Below are positions 7,420 to 17,175 of a DNA stretch of 64,000 nucleotides, piece after piece (position 1 is the stretch's first letter; every line of letters starts with the position of its first letter). The notes below the pieces were generated by a model. The model ran no database searches. It was given only the letters and a program-made list of their open reading frames with translations, and was not told the DNA's origin. The DNA is from Pseudarthrobacter sulfonivorans (GTDB lineage: Bacteria; Actinomycetota; Actinomycetes; Actinomycetales; Micrococcaceae), in assembly GCF_001484605.1 (NCBI RefSeq), contig NZ_CP013747.1:62001-126000 (forward strand), in the 5' to 3' direction. The translations under genes and the position numbers were made by a program.

Positions 7420-8796
7420 ATGAGCAATTACGCAACCACCAACCCGGCAACCGGAGAACGCGTTGCCGAGTTCCCGTCCCTCAGCGACGAGGACGTACAG
7501 GACGTACTGAAGCGCTCATTCACGCAATACCGTGAATGGCGCGCCGTCCCGCTCGCCGAACGAGCTGCCATCCTCAGCCGGGTTGCCGAGCTGCACCGCG
7601 AACGCTCCGACGAGCTGGCCGCCGTGCTGACCCTTGAAGTAGGAAAGACGACGGCGGAAGCCAAGGGCGAGGTTGCCCTCGTCGCCTCCATCTATGACTA
7701 CTACGCGGACAATGCCGAACGCTTCCTCCGCGAGGAGCCCCTGGACGTCAAGGGGACCGGCAGGGCTGTGGTCCGCACCGAACCCATCGGACCCCTCGTT
7801 GGCATCATGCCGTGGAACTTCCCGTACTACCAAGTGGCCCGGTTCGCCGCGCCCAACATCGCGCTCGGCAACACCGTCATCCTGAAGCACTCCAGCAATT
7901 GCCCGCAGTCGGCGCTGGCCATCGAATCGGTCTTCCGGGATGCCGGGCTGCCGGCCGACGTCTACATCAACGCGTTTGCCACCAGCGGCCAGATCGCCAC
8001 AATGATCGCGGACCCGCGGGTGCAGGGCGTCTCCCTGACGGGATCGGAGAAGGCCGGATCCGCCGTCGGAGAGGTCGCCGGACGCCACCTGAAGAAGTAC
8101 GTGCTGGAGCTGGGCGGTTCAGACCCGTTCATCGTGCTGCCGGACGCCAACCTGGACAAGGCCGTGGCCGGCGCCGTTTCCGGCCGCATGTACAACGGCG
8201 GCCAGGCCTGCACAGCGTCCAAACGTTTTATCATCGTCGGCGACATCTACGACGAATTCCTGAAGCGTTACACCGATGCCATGTCCAGGATCACGCCCGG
8301 TGACCCCACGGATGCAAAAACGACCTTCGGTCCCCTGTCCTCCCAGTCCGCCGTCGAAGAAATTGACGAGCTGGTCCAGGACGCCGTCACCAAGGGCGCA
8401 ACCGCTTACACCGGCGGTGCCGGCCCATACGGACCGGGCGCCTACTACCCTGCCACGGTGCTGACCGGCGTGACACCCCAGATGCGCGCCTACTCGGAAG
8501 AGATCTTCGGCCCGGCAGCAGTGGTCTTCCATGTGGATTCCCCCGAGGCTGCCATCGACCTGGCCAACGACTCCCCCTACGGCCTGTCCAGCTCCATCTA
8601 CACCGCCGACGTCGACTACGCCCAGCAGCTCGCCGACCAGTTGGAAACCGGCATGGTGTGGATCAACAGCATCAGCCGCAGCGCCCCCGACCTGCCCTTT
8701 GGCGGCGTCAAGCGTTCAGGCGTCGGCCGTGAACTCGCCCAGTACGGGATCAACGAATTTGCCAATAAAAAGCTCGTCCGGATCCCCAAGGCATAG
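7420..8796 (+). CDS. NAD(P)-dependent aldehyde dehydrogenase 2 (succinate-semialdehyde type)
   Basis: A complete 458-residue aldehyde dehydrogenase of the short GabD1-like type, collinear with the copies at 5283 and 18991. The catalytic Glu sits in LELGGSDPF (about residue 230) and the Cys in GQACTASKRF (about 264). The C-terminus NEFANKKLVRIPKA is the normal ending that copy 1 has lost. It starts the rightward operon that continues with CoA-transferase (29-bp gap) and beta-oxidation genes. Its likely job is to make the dicarboxylate (adipate or a homologue) that the next enzyme activates. Succinate semialdehyde remains possible as substrate, but the operon favours a longer oxo acid. Confidence 0.9.
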   Translation: MSNYATTNPATGERVAEFPSLSDEDVQDVLKRSFTQYREWRAVPLAERAAILSRVAELHRERSDELAAVLTLEVGKTTAEAKGEVALVASIYDYYADNAERFLREEPLDVKGTGRAVVRTEPIGPLVGIMPWNFPYYQVARFAAPNIALGNTVILKHSSNCPQSALAIESVFRDAGLPADVYINAFATSGQIATMIADPRVQGVSLTGSEKAGSAVGEVAGRHLKKYVLELGGSDPFIVLPDANLDKAVAGAVSGRMYNGGQACTASKRFIIVGDIYDEFLKRYTDAMSRITPGDPTDAKTTFGPLSSQSAVEEIDELVQDAVTKGATAYTGGAGPYGPGAYYPATVLTGVTPQMRAYSEEIFGPAAVVFHVDSPEAAIDLANDSPYGLSSSIYTADVDYAQQLADQLETGMVWINSISRSAPDLPFGGVKRSGVGRELAQYGINEFANKKLVRIPKA

Positions 8797-8825
8797 ATCC
8801 TGCGACGAAGACTTCGAGGAGCATC

Positions 8826-10112
8826 GTGACGATTGAAACAAGCCCCCCCAGTGCAAGGCATAGGGCCGCAGAGTTCGCGGCACCAGACGCGCCGCTCGGC
8901 TCTGACATGTTCGGCCGCACCGGCAGCGGACCCCTTGCCGGGCTCCTCGTGGCCGACTTCGGCCGCGTGCTTGCTGGCCCGTACTGCACCATGCTGCTGG
9001 CTGACATGGGCGCCACGGTGGTGAAGATCGAAAGCCCCGACGGCGACGAAACGCGGGCATGGAAGCCTCCCGTCCGGGACGGCCAGTCTACCTACTACCT
9101 CTCGATTAACCGGAACAAAGGCTCCATCGCCCTCGATCTCCAGGACCCCGAGGACCGGCGCATTGCCCAGGAGATCGCCGGTCAGGCGGACGTAGTGGTG
9201 GAGAACTTCAAGCCCAACGGCCTGAACAGGTTTGACTTGGACTATGACACTGTCGCGGCAACAAACCCCGGCGTTGTCTACGCATCCATCACCGGATTCG
9301 GGACGGCAGGCGGCGCGTCCCTCCCCGGCTATGACCTCCTGGTCCAGGCCATGTCCGGACTCATGAGCGTGACCGGCTCGCCCGAGACTCCCGCATACAG
9401 GTCCGGCGTGGCCGTGTTTGACGTGATGACCGGCCTGCACGCGGCCATCGGCATCCTGGCCGCCCTCCAGGAACGCCAGCGCAGCGGAAAAGGCCAGCGG
9501 ATCGAAGTCAACCTGATGTCCTCCGCCCTGTCCGGCATGGTCAACCAGTCCGCTGGATACCTCCTCAGCGGCAGTGTGCCCACCCGGCTCGGGAACGAAC
9601 ACCCCAGCATCTACCCCTATGAGCCGCTGGCCACGGGCGAGGGCGACATTGTGATCGCCATCGGCAACGACCCCCAGTTCCGCCGGCTCTGCCAGGCGCT
9701 AGGCACGCCGGCCCTGACCGGCGATGACCGCTTCGCCACGGCTCCCCAGCGCAGCCTCAACCGCAAGGCACTGAGGCCACTGCTGCTGGAGGCCCTCCGC
9801 AGCCGAAGTTCCGCCGAATGGTTCGAGGTCCTCACAGAGGCTCAGATCCCCTGCGCGCCGATCAACGACGTCCGCCAGGGCCTTGAATTCGCCGAACGGA
9901 TCGGCCTGGAGCCCGTCGTCAAAGTAGGTAGCGGCGACTCTGCTCTGCCGGGGATCCGCAACCCCATCACCTTCTCCGAAACTCCGGTCAGCTACGACAT
10001 GGCCCCGCCGGATCACAATGCCCACCGAGAGCCCATTCTCGCGTGGCTACGCTCAGCGTCCCCAGGAGAAGCAGTCCCCGCCGCAGCATCACCACAGTTC
10101 CAGCAAATTTAA
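8826..10112 (+). CDS. CaiB/BaiF family (type III) CoA-transferase
   Basis: This 428-residue class III CoA-transferase moves CoA from a donor such as succinyl-CoA to a carboxylic acid. It has the N-terminal GLLVADFGRVLAGPYCTMLLADMGA signature, VVKIESPDGDETR, and the catalytic aspartate in LPGYDLLVQAMSG near residue 175. Human and bacterial glutarate CoA-transferases belong to the same family. With the acyl-CoA dehydrogenase, hydratase, hydroxyacyl-CoA dehydrogenase and 3-oxoadipyl-type thiolase that follow, adipate is the best-supported acceptor; glutarate is the main alternative. Translation starts at a GTG (8826) after AGGAGCATC. Confidence 0.85.
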   Translation: MTIETSPPSARHRAAEFAAPDAPLGSDMFGRTGSGPLAGLLVADFGRVLAGPYCTMLLADMGATVVKIESPDGDETRAWKPPVRDGQSTYYLSINRNKGSIALDLQDPEDRRIAQEIAGQADVVVENFKPNGLNRFDLDYDTVAATNPGVVYASITGFGTAGGASLPGYDLLVQAMSGLMSVTGSPETPAYRSGVAVFDVMTGLHAAIGILAALQERQRSGKGQRIEVNLMSSALSGMVNQSAGYLLSGSVPTRLGNEHPSIYPYEPLATGEGDIVIAIGNDPQFRRLCQALGTPALTGDDRFATAPQRSLNRKALRPLLLEALRSRSSAEWFEVLTEAQIPCAPINDVRQGLEFAERIGLEPVVKVGSGDSALPGIRNPITFSETPVSYDMAPPDHNAHREPILAWLRSASPGEAVPAAASPQFQQI

Positions 10113-10129
10113 GAACAGAAAGTTCAATC

Positions 10130-11332
10130 ATGACAACCACAGTTGATCAGCGCACAACGCTCTCCGACTACTTCCGTTTGGATGACGACCTCACCCCCGA
10201 GGAGATCGGCATCCGGGACAAGGTCCGTGCGTTCGCCGAGCAGCGTGTCCTGCCGGTCATCAACGAGTACTGGGAGAAGGCCGAGTTCCCCACCGTACTG
10301 CTCCCGCCGCTAGCCGAGCTGGGAATCATCGGCACCATCATCCAGGGCTATGGATGCCCGGGTATGAGCCGTAAGGCCGCCGGCATGGTGGCCCGCGAGA
10401 TGGCCCGCGCCGACGGCAGCCTCAACACCTTCCTCGGCATCCACTCGAATCTCTGTATGGGGGCCCTGAACATTCTCGGCAGCGACGAGCAAAAAGAACG
10501 CTGGCTCCCAGCCCTGGCCCGGATTGAAAAAACAGGAGCCTTCGCCCTGACCGAACCGGACCACGGCTCGGACTCCGTCGCCCTGGAGACCAGCGCCCGC
10601 CGCGACGGGGACCACTGGGTCCTGAACGGCCACAAACGGTGGATCGGCAACGGGCACGTCGCGGACGTCATTGTCCTGTTCGCCCGCAACACCGAGGACG
10701 GGAACGTCAACGCGTTCGTCATCGAAAAGGACGACGACGGCCGGTACCCGGCGGGCTACTCCCCCACCGTGATCACCGGCAAGGTGGGCAAACGTGCCAT
10801 CCTCCAGGCCGACATCGTCATCGAGGAAATGCGCCTGCCCGCGGCCAACAGGCTTGAGGGATGCCACTCGTTCCGCGACGTGTCCCGCGTACTTCAGGCA
10901 ACCCGGGGCGGCGCAGCCTGGGAGGCGGTTGGCCATGCCATGGCTGCCTTCGAAATTGCTTCCGATTATGCGCAGACCCGCATCCAGTTCGGCAAACCGA
11001 TCGCGTCGTACCAGCTGGTGCAGTCACGGTTGGCGAACATGCTCAGCGAACTCACCACCATGCAGCTGCTGTGCAACCGCATGGCCGAACTCGCGGACCG
11101 GGGCCAGCTCACCGTCGCACAGGCGTCGATGGTCAAAATGGCAACCGCCCAAAAAGGCAAATGGATCTGCAACGAGGCACGTGAGCTGCTCGGCGGCAAC
11201 GGCCTGCTGCTGGAGAACCACGTCATCCGCCACATGACCGACATGGAAGTCGTCTCCACCTACGAGGGCACCGACTCCATGCAGGCTCTCATCGTGGGCC
11301 GCGACATCACCGGTATCTCCGCCTTCAACTAA
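10130..11332 (+). CDS. Acyl-CoA dehydrogenase, glutaryl-CoA-dehydrogenase-like
   Basis: A 400-residue FAD enzyme that introduces a 2,3 double bond into an acyl-CoA. Motifs are LTEPDHGSD near residue 140, the flavin-contact segment QFGKPIASYQLVQ near 285 and the catalytic Glu region STYEGTDSMQALIVGRDITG near 375, all as in the glutaryl-CoA dehydrogenase subgroup that handles dicarboxylyl-CoAs. The ATG at 10130 was chosen because the preceding in-frame residues overlap the CoA-transferase gene and lack homology. In this operon it would act as an adipyl-CoA dehydrogenase. Decarboxylating glutaryl-CoA oxidation is possible, but would not need the downstream thiolase type seen here. Confidence 0.88.
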   Translation: MTTTVDQRTTLSDYFRLDDDLTPEEIGIRDKVRAFAEQRVLPVINEYWEKAEFPTVLLPPLAELGIIGTIIQGYGCPGMSRKAAGMVAREMARADGSLNTFLGIHSNLCMGALNILGSDEQKERWLPALARIEKTGAFALTEPDHGSDSVALETSARRDGDHWVLNGHKRWIGNGHVADVIVLFARNTEDGNVNAFVIEKDDDGRYPAGYSPTVITGKVGKRAILQADIVIEEMRLPAANRLEGCHSFRDVSRVLQATRGGAAWEAVGHAMAAFEIASDYAQTRIQFGKPIASYQLVQSRLANMLSELTTMQLLCNRMAELADRGQLTVAQASMVKMATAQKGKWICNEARELLGGNGLLLENHVIRHMTDMEVVSTYEGTDSMQALIVGRDITGISAFN

Positions 11333-11410
11333 GCTTCCCGGTCCGCCATCGCGGATCGCGACAAATGACCGCGGCAGAACGCCAGCGACACGAACAAAGG
11401 AATGCAAAAC

Positions 11411-12634
11411 ATGGCTGAGGCCTTTCTAATTGGCGGCGCCCGCACGCCCGTGGGCCGCTATGGCGGTTCGCTCTCTTCCGTGCGTCCGGACGATCTAGCG
11501 GCACTCACGGTGCGCGCCGCCGTCGAACGCGCAGGCATTGACCCGTCCGTCGTGGACGAGGTGATCCTCGGTAACGCCAACGGTGCCGGCGAGGAGAACC
11601 GCAACGTCGCCCGCATGGCCTGGCTGCTCGCCGGCTTCCCCGACACCGTCCCCGGCATCACCGTCAACCGCCTGTGCGCCTCCGGCCTGTCCGCCATCAT
11701 CATGGCCTCGCACATGATCAAGGCCGGCGCCGCGGACATCGTCGTCGCAGGCGGCGTCGAGTCCATGTCCCGCGCCCCCTGGGTCATGGAAAAACCCGAC
11801 AAAGCCTTCGCCAAACCCGGAGCCGTCGTTGACACCTCCATCGGCTGGCGCTTCGCCAACCCCGCCTTCCTGTCCGGGGAACTCTCCCGCGACGGCAAAG
11901 CCGCCTACTCCATGCCCGAAACCGCCGAGGAAGTGGCACGCGCCTACAACATCTCGCGTGAAGACTGTGACGCCTTCGCCGTTCGCTCCCACGAACGCGC
12001 CCTCGCAGCCATCATGGCCGGCCGGTTCGCGGATGAGATCGTCCCCGTCCCGGTCAAAGGCCGCAAAGGCACACAAACCATCGTGGACACCGACGAAGGC
12101 CCACGCCCCGGAACCACCACGGACGTCCTCGGCGCCCTGCGCCCGGTAGTCAAGGGCGGCAGCGTGGTCACCGCCGGGAACTCGTCGACGCTCAACGACG
12201 GCGCCTCGGCGATCATCGTCGCCTCCGAAGCCGCCGTGCAGAAATACGGCCTCACCCCCCGCGCCCGCATCCTCGACGGCGCGTCCGCCGGCGTGGCACA
12301 GGAAATCATGGGCATCGGCCCCGTCCCGGCCACCCGCAAAGTCCTGGCCCGCGCCGGAATCGCGGTAGCCGATCTGGCCGCCGTCGAACTTAACGAGGCC
12401 TTCGCCTCCCAGGCCCTGGCCTGCATGCGCGAACTTAAGCTCGAACCCGACACCGTTAACAACGACGGCGGCGCGATCGCCCTCGGCCACCCGCTCGGCT
12501 CCTCCGGCTCCCGACTGGTCATCACCCTGCTCGGGCGCCTCGAACGCGAAGCCACACAGGGCCGCAAGCTCGGCCTCGCCACCATGTGCGTCGGCGTCGG
12601 ACAAGGCACAGCACTGCTGCTGGAAGGCATCTGA
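11411..12634 (+). CDS. pcaF: 3-oxoadipyl-CoA/acetyl-CoA thiolase (PcaF-like)
   Basis: A 407-residue thiolase that cleaves a 3-oxoacyl-CoA with CoA. The acyl-accepting Cys lies in NRLCASGLSA (about residue 90), the histidine in GGAIALGHPLGSSGSR and the second Cys in ATMCVGVGQG. Long segments are those of 3-oxoadipyl-CoA thiolases: EENRNVARMAWLLAGFPDTV, GGVESMSRAPWVM and DTSIGWRFANP. This points to 3-oxoadipyl-CoA, giving succinyl-CoA and acetyl-CoA. The start at 11411 is preferred over the ATG at 11402 because the AAAGGA ribosome site abuts the latter. The gene overlaps the next one by ATGA. Confidence 0.9.
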   Translation: MAEAFLIGGARTPVGRYGGSLSSVRPDDLAALTVRAAVERAGIDPSVVDEVILGNANGAGEENRNVARMAWLLAGFPDTVPGITVNRLCASGLSAIIMASHMIKAGAADIVVAGGVESMSRAPWVMEKPDKAFAKPGAVVDTSIGWRFANPAFLSGELSRDGKAAYSMPETAEEVARAYNISREDCDAFAVRSHERALAAIMAGRFADEIVPVPVKGRKGTQTIVDTDEGPRPGTTTDVLGALRPVVKGGSVVTAGNSSTLNDGASAIIVASEAAVQKYGLTPRARILDGASAGVAQEIMGIGPVPATRKVLARAGIAVADLAAVELNEAFASQALACMRELKLEPDTVNNDGGAIALGHPLGSSGSRLVITLLGRLEREATQGRKLGLATMCVGVGQGTALLLEGI

Positions 12635-13440
12635 TGACAGAAGTAATGAACGACGCCGGAACGCGCCTTGATACCTCGGGATTCGTCACGCTGCTGGTTG
12701 AGGAGCGCGAGGACCGTTTGGCGGTCCGGCTGCACCGGCCCGCAGTCAAGAACGCCATCGACCAGGCAATGGTGGACGAGCTGCACGCCGTGTGCGCGCA
12801 CCTCGAGCGCACACCGAAAATCCTGATCCTCTCCGGCACGCCCGCCAACCCCGAAACCGGAGCCAAAGCCGTCTTCGCATCCGGCGCCGACATCGCGCAA
12901 CTGCGCGAGCGGCGCCGTGCCGACGCGCTGGCGGGAATCAACTCCGGCATCTTCGACCGGATCGCGAAACTGCCCATGCCGGTCATCGCCGCGCTGGACG
13001 GCTTTGCGCTCGGCGGCGGCGCGGAACTGGCCTATGCGGCCGACTTCCGCATCGGCACCCCGGCCCTGCGGATGGGGAATCCCGAGACCAACCTGGGCAT
13101 CCTCGCCGCGGCCGGTGCCACCTGGCGGCTGAAGGAACTCGTCGGGGAGCCGATGGCCAAGCAGATCCTGCTGGCCGGCAAAGTTCTCACAGGCGAAGAC
13201 TGCCTCACGATCGGGTTGATCAGCGAGCTCGTGGACCCGGAGACGCTGCTTGACGCAGCGCACGCCCTGGCGGACGCCATCGCGGCGCAGGATCCGCTCG
13301 CAGTACGCATCACTAAGGCCGTGTTCCACGCTCCGCGGGAAGCCCATCCCGTCATCGACACCCTGGCCCAGGGCATGCTTTTTGAGTCCCAGGCCAAGTT
13401 CGACCGTATGCAGGCGTTCCTCGACAGGAAGAAGAAGTAA
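12634..13440 (+). CDS. Enoyl-CoA hydratase/isomerase family protein
   Basis: A 268-residue crotonase-fold protein adding water across the 2,3 double bond of an enoyl-CoA. It begins MTEVMNDAG with its ATG overlapping the thiolase stop (ATGA). Typical segments include AVKNAIDQAMVDELHA, the oxyanion-hole part FASGADIAQL near residue 85 and ALDGFALGGGAELAYAADFR near 120. Within the operon it should make 3-hydroxyadipyl-CoA. Translational coupling on both sides indicates strict co-expression. Confidence 0.9.
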   Translation: MTEVMNDAGTRLDTSGFVTLLVEEREDRLAVRLHRPAVKNAIDQAMVDELHAVCAHLERTPKILILSGTPANPETGAKAVFASGADIAQLRERRRADALAGINSGIFDRIAKLPMPVIAALDGFALGGGAELAYAADFRIGTPALRMGNPETNLGILAAAGATWRLKELVGEPMAKQILLAGKVLTGEDCLTIGLISELVDPETLLDAAHALADAIAAQDPLAVRITKAVFHAPREAHPVIDTLAQGMLFESQAKFDRMQAFLDRKKK

Positions 13441-14318
13441 TGAACAACCCATTAGTGCCGGCCGGATTCCCGGCGCGCGTAGGCGTCCTCGGCGGCGGCC
13501 GAATGGGTGCCGGCATCGCCCACGCGTTCCTCATCATTGGGGCCGACGTGGTGGTTGTGGAACGCGACGAAGCCTCCGCCCAGGCAGGCCGGGAGCGGGT
13601 CAAGTCCTCCGCCGCGAAATCCATCGAGCGCAATCCGGGTGGCAATCTCGACGAGATGGTCTCCCGCCTCTCCGTTTCCGTGGACTACGCGGCCTTCGCG
13701 GACCGCGAACTGGTGGTGGAAGCCGTCCCGGAGGACTGGGATTTGAAGGTCACAGCGCTCCGCCGGGTCGAGGAGCAGCTCACGCCGGGCACGGTGCTGG
13801 CCTCGAACACCTCCTCACTGTCCGTGTCCGGGCTGGCCGAGGAATTGGCACGGCCCCAGGACTTCCTCGGAATGCACTTCTTCAACCCGGTCCCCGCCTC
13901 CACCCTGATAGAGGTGGTCATCGGCAAGCAGACCCGCCCCGAACTCGTTGAGCAGGCCCGAAGCTGGGTCCACGGACTGGGCAAGACCGCCGTCGTGGTC
14001 AATGACGCCCCGGGCTTCGCGTCCTCCCGGCTGGGCGTGGCGATCGCCCTCGAAGCGATGCGGATGGTCGAGGAAGGCGTCGCCTCCGCTAAGGACATCG
14101 ACAACGCAATGGTCCTCGGCTACAAACACCCCACAGGGCCGCTGCGCACCACGGACATCGTGGGCCTGGACGTGCGCCTAGGCATAGCCACGTACCTGCA
14201 CGAGACGCTGGGTGAGCGGTTCGCACCCCCGCAGATACTGCGCGACAAAGTGGCCCGCGGCGAACTGGGCCGGAAGACCGGCAAGGGCTTCTTCGACTGG
14301 ACGCAGTCGCCCGAATAG
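13440..14318 (+). CDS. 3-hydroxyacyl-CoA dehydrogenase (HBDH/PaaH type)
   Basis: A 292-residue NAD-dependent dehydrogenase oxidising 3-hydroxyacyl-CoA to 3-oxoacyl-CoA. It has the dinucleotide motif VLGGGRMGAGIA at residues 14-25, the catalytic histidine in GMHFFNPVP near residue 143 and the C-terminal helical domain (GYKHPTGPLRTTDIVGLDV) of the 3-hydroxybutyryl/3-hydroxyadipyl-CoA dehydrogenase group. It overlaps the hydratase stop (TAATG). It is the last enzyme of the operon and should supply 3-oxoadipyl-CoA to the thiolase. Confidence 0.9.
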   Translation: MNNPLVPAGFPARVGVLGGGRMGAGIAHAFLIIGADVVVVERDEASAQAGRERVKSSAAKSIERNPGGNLDEMVSRLSVSVDYAAFADRELVVEAVPEDWDLKVTALRRVEEQLTPGTVLASNTSSLSVSGLAEELARPQDFLGMHFFNPVPASTLIEVVIGKQTRPELVEQARSWVHGLGKTAVVVNDAPGFASSRLGVAIALEAMRMVEEGVASAKDIDNAMVLGYKHPTGPLRTTDIVGLDVRLGIATYLHETLGERFAPPQILRDKVARGELGRKTGKGFFDWTQSPE

Positions 14319-14397
14319 CCAAGTCGATTGTTACCCCTTACTCCGAAACAAGGACCCCAGTGATACGCTTGCGTCAATAATGTGCGGAGGAGATGCA

Positions 14398-15312
14398 GTG
14401 GAAATCAACCAACTTGTTGCCTTTCTTGCTGTCGCGGACGAACTGCATTTCGGCCGCGCAGCGGAACGCCTGCACGTTGCCCAACCGCCGCTCAGCAGGA
14501 CCATCAAGCAACTTGAAACTGAGCTGGGTTCCCGCCTCCTCGACCGGACAACTCGATCCGTGAAACTGACGTCCAGCGGTCGGGCGTTGATAGGGCCAGC
14601 CACCGAAGTCCTCGAAGCCCTGCGTCGCGCGGAGGATGCGGTCCGTTCGGCTGATGGCGGCGAGTCGGGCCTTGTTCGCATAGCTTTCGCCGGTGTCTCA
14701 ACGCACCAACTCGTTGCGCGGCTTGCCCGCTTGGTGAGGTCCCAACGCCCAGGGATTCAGTTGGACCTTTCCAGCCAGAATTTCGCGCAGCCCGCAATGA
14801 CCAAGCTTGTGCAGGGTGACACGGACATCGCCTTCGGACGCTGGGACGTGATCCCGGCAGAAGTCGCTTCCAAGGTGGTGTCGCGGGATTCACTGGTCAT
14901 CGCTCTCCCCGACACCCACCGACTGGCGGGAGCCCGTCGATTGGCGATCGTCCAGCTGGCGGCGGAGGGCTTTGTTTCGCTCCCTTCTTATGAGGGTGCT
15001 GTCCTTCCCGACCGGCTCCGACGTCTCGCGCGGGACAACGGATTCGTTCCTAGTATCGTTCAGGTGGCACCCGACACGCAGACGGCATTGGCCCTCGTCA
15101 GCGCTGAAGTCGGATGCCACCTAACATTGGCCTCAGTAGCAGTCAACGCAACCGATCCCCACATCGTCTTTATTCCGCTGGACGATACGACCGCCGATGT
15201 AGATCTCAGGGCGGCTTGGCGCCGGAATGACACGAATCCGGCTGTGAAGGCCGTACTCCATGAAGTCATGAATCTCGATGAAGCGTTCCGCATTCAGCCC
15301 TCATACGAGTGA
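14398..15312 (+). CDS. LysR-type transcriptional regulator 1
   Basis: A 304-residue LysR regulator with the N-terminal winged helix (ELHFGRAAERLHVAQPPLSRTIKQL, residues about 15-40) and an effector-binding domain of the CatR/BenM-like group. The GTG at 14398 (VEINQLVAFLAVAD) is preferred to the ATG at 14380 because GGAGGAG is placed correctly for it. It lies 79 bp after the beta-oxidation operon on the same strand and probably controls that operon or senses one of its intermediates (not shown by sequence). A related LysR is found at 55587. Confidence 0.88.
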   Translation: MEINQLVAFLAVADELHFGRAAERLHVAQPPLSRTIKQLETELGSRLLDRTTRSVKLTSSGRALIGPATEVLEALRRAEDAVRSADGGESGLVRIAFAGVSTHQLVARLARLVRSQRPGIQLDLSSQNFAQPAMTKLVQGDTDIAFGRWDVIPAEVASKVVSRDSLVIALPDTHRLAGARRLAIVQLAAEGFVSLPSYEGAVLPDRLRRLARDNGFVPSIVQVAPDTQTALALVSAEVGCHLTLASVAVNATDPHIVFIPLDDTTADVDLRAAWRRNDTNPAVKAVLHEVMNLDEAFRIQPSYE

Positions 15313-15319
15313 CGTCGGT

Positions 15320-17059
15320 TTATAGGGTCGCTTCCCCCGACTCGAGTCCAAGCTGCCGGAGGCGGCGGTAAAGTGTGGTCCTTCCCATCCCCAGCAATTC
15401 CGCGGCCTCAGATTTGTTCCCGCCAGCAGCGTCTAACGCCCTGATGATGGCATCCCGCTCAGCGGATTCGAGGAGTGACAAGTGACGCCGCGGAGGAGCC
15501 TGCTGTAGGTGCTTAGGCAGATGCCGTCTCTCAATCACGGAAGCGTTTACCGTACGCACGAGCTGGGAAAGAGTCTCCGCCAACTCGGCAATGTTACCGG
15601 GCCAGTTCCATTGGAGCAGTGACTGTAGCGCGGCCGGAGACATGGTGTGCCGTGAATCCTGATCCACCTCATTGAGTATTCGCGTCACCAAACCCGGAAT
15701 TCGTTCAGGGGCCTGACTCAGGGGCAACGTTCGTGCCGTTGCGCCGATGCTGTCCATGAGAACTTGAACATCCGGAGAGGCTTGTTCACGCGAAACAGTA
15801 ACGAACAGGCGTCCCGAACGGCCGTCAGAGCCCAGTCTCTTCCCGGCTGCCTTCAACACAGTGGTAAATGCAAGGAATTCGTCCGTGCTGATCTCCTCGA
15901 CGCGGCGCACGATGACGTCCAGGCCGCGCTCCAACAGATCTTGCACCTGGTTCCACGGAACTCGGGACTCGGATGCGATCACAAACATTTCCGGCGTTCC
16001 AGTACTGCCCCAGCTTGCACGCAGGTCCGCGGCCGCCGTCAGTCTCCCGGAACCAGGCGGCCCCTCGACGACAGCGACAGCCACCCCGAACGCCTTTGTC
16101 CTTGGCGGTGCCACAAGAGAATTTTCACCGCGGCCCAATACGCCCGTTTCATGGCGCCCGCCGTGAGGCAGCGCATCCGGCTCGAAAAAGTGCACCACGA
16201 AATGACCGCGTGGGCCATCGGTGACCCTGCGGGCCGTAATCTCAATCGTTGTCCCCTCAAGTTCGCGACGAAGCATGGGCGCAGACGACCAGTTGTGGGT
16301 GTTGAGCACTTCCCACAGCATCACGTGCGAAGCGACATTTACGTACGGCAGTCCGGGCGTGTTGGCGAGAATGGATTCGTGATCCAGAACGACCGTGGGT
16401 CGCTGGGAACTGGAAAAGCGCATGAAAGACATCGCAAGTGCAAGGTCTTGGGGCCTGGAAGAGGTGCGAAGCCTCTCTTCGATCTGTTGGCTGATCTCCC
16501 GCGTGAGCGAGAGCATGATTGGATTGGCATCCTCCATGGGTCCGCCTAAAGCGATAGAACCCACAACTAGGCCTGCTGGCGTATAAATGGGCGCCGCCGC
16601 GCAGGCATTTGTGGCCAGCGCATCACTATAGTGCTGGCTGCCCTTGACGAACACCGGCCGTTTCTCGACCATGGAGGTTCCCAAGGCGTTGGTGCCGATC
16701 GAGTCTTCGGAGTAGTCAAAGCCCTCGGCCGCATGCATGTTGTCGAGGCGCCGACGCTCACTGCCGTCGCTCGTCCGCCTATCCACGATGCTGCCGCCGC
16801 GATCGCTTAGGAAGAGTGTGGTTCCAGTGTCTGCCAACTGGTGCTGCCAACGGTCTAAAACAGGCACGGCGGCCCTGCCAAGCAACGTGTCCGTATCCAC
16901 GTCCCGGAAGCGCTGCGGAGGTGCCGAAGCTTCCACCGAGCTACTTAATGATCTGCGCCAGCTACGCACGATGAGATCCGGCACGGTGTCAGCGTGGTAG
17001 ATGCCGGTGAGTCCTACGCGAATCAGCTGCTCGCGCGCTTCCCGTACGGGATCGGTCAT
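15320..17059 (-). CDS. AcoR-like GAF-domain transcriptional regulator lacking the sigma-54 contact motif
   Basis: A 579-residue regulator of the acetoin/AcoR type. The N-terminal sensor region includes EDSIGTNALGTSMVEKRPVF and a GAF-like NACAAAPIYTPAGLVVGSIAL segment (about residues 120-180). The middle is a degenerate AAA region with a Walker-A-like GPPGSGRLT (about 340) but no GAFTGA loop. The C-terminus has a Fis-type helix-turn-helix (KSEAAELLGMGRTTLYRRLRQL, about 548-570). Actinobacterial members work without sigma-54. The gene is divergent from monooxygenase 2, with a 17-bp palindrome in between. A matching palindrome precedes the first hydrolase/monooxygenase locus, so it probably controls both. 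Confidence 0.85.
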   Translation of the reverse strand: MTDPVREAREQLIRVGLTGIYHADTVPDLIVRSWRRSLSSSVEASAPPQRFRDVDTDTLLGRAAVPVLDRWQHQLADTGTTLFLSDRGGSIVDRRTSDGSERRRLDNMHAAEGFDYSEDSIGTNALGTSMVEKRPVFVKGSQHYSDALATNACAAAPIYTPAGLVVGSIALGGPMEDANPIMLSLTREISQQIEERLRTSSRPQDLALAMSFMRFSSSQRPTVVLDHESILANTPGLPYVNVASHVMLWEVLNTHNWSSAPMLRRELEGTTIEITARRVTDGPRGHFVVHFFEPDALPHGGRHETGVLGRGENSLVAPPRTKAFGVAVAVVEGPPGSGRLTAAADLRASWGSTGTPEMFVIASESRVPWNQVQDLLERGLDVIVRRVEEISTDEFLAFTTVLKAAGKRLGSDGRSGRLFVTVSREQASPDVQVLMDSIGATARTLPLSQAPERIPGLVTRILNEVDQDSRHTMSPAALQSLLQWNWPGNIAELAETLSQLVRTVNASVIERRHLPKHLQQAPPRRHLSLLESAERDAIIRALDAAGGNKSEAAELLGMGRTTLYRRLRQLGLESGEATL

Positions 17060-17175
17060 TTGTGCACCCTTGCAATGTTCGTTCGTACGTCTGAGTGTTC
17101 GCCTTCCGAGGGGACCGGGCAGTTCGGATTATTGCCCTCCGGGTATCAAACCCCCAATCGCAAGCGCCGTTGCCG

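Noticed and set aside
11944..13452. Long minus-strand open frame over thiolase and hydratase
   Set aside because: Covers two well-defined enzymes with conserved motifs on the plus strand; it reads as a composition artefact.
15320..17059. Sigma-54-dependent activator and -24/-12 promoters
   Set aside because: The GAFTGA loop is absent and no convincing GG-N10-GC elements were seen; actinobacteria use this family without sigma-54.
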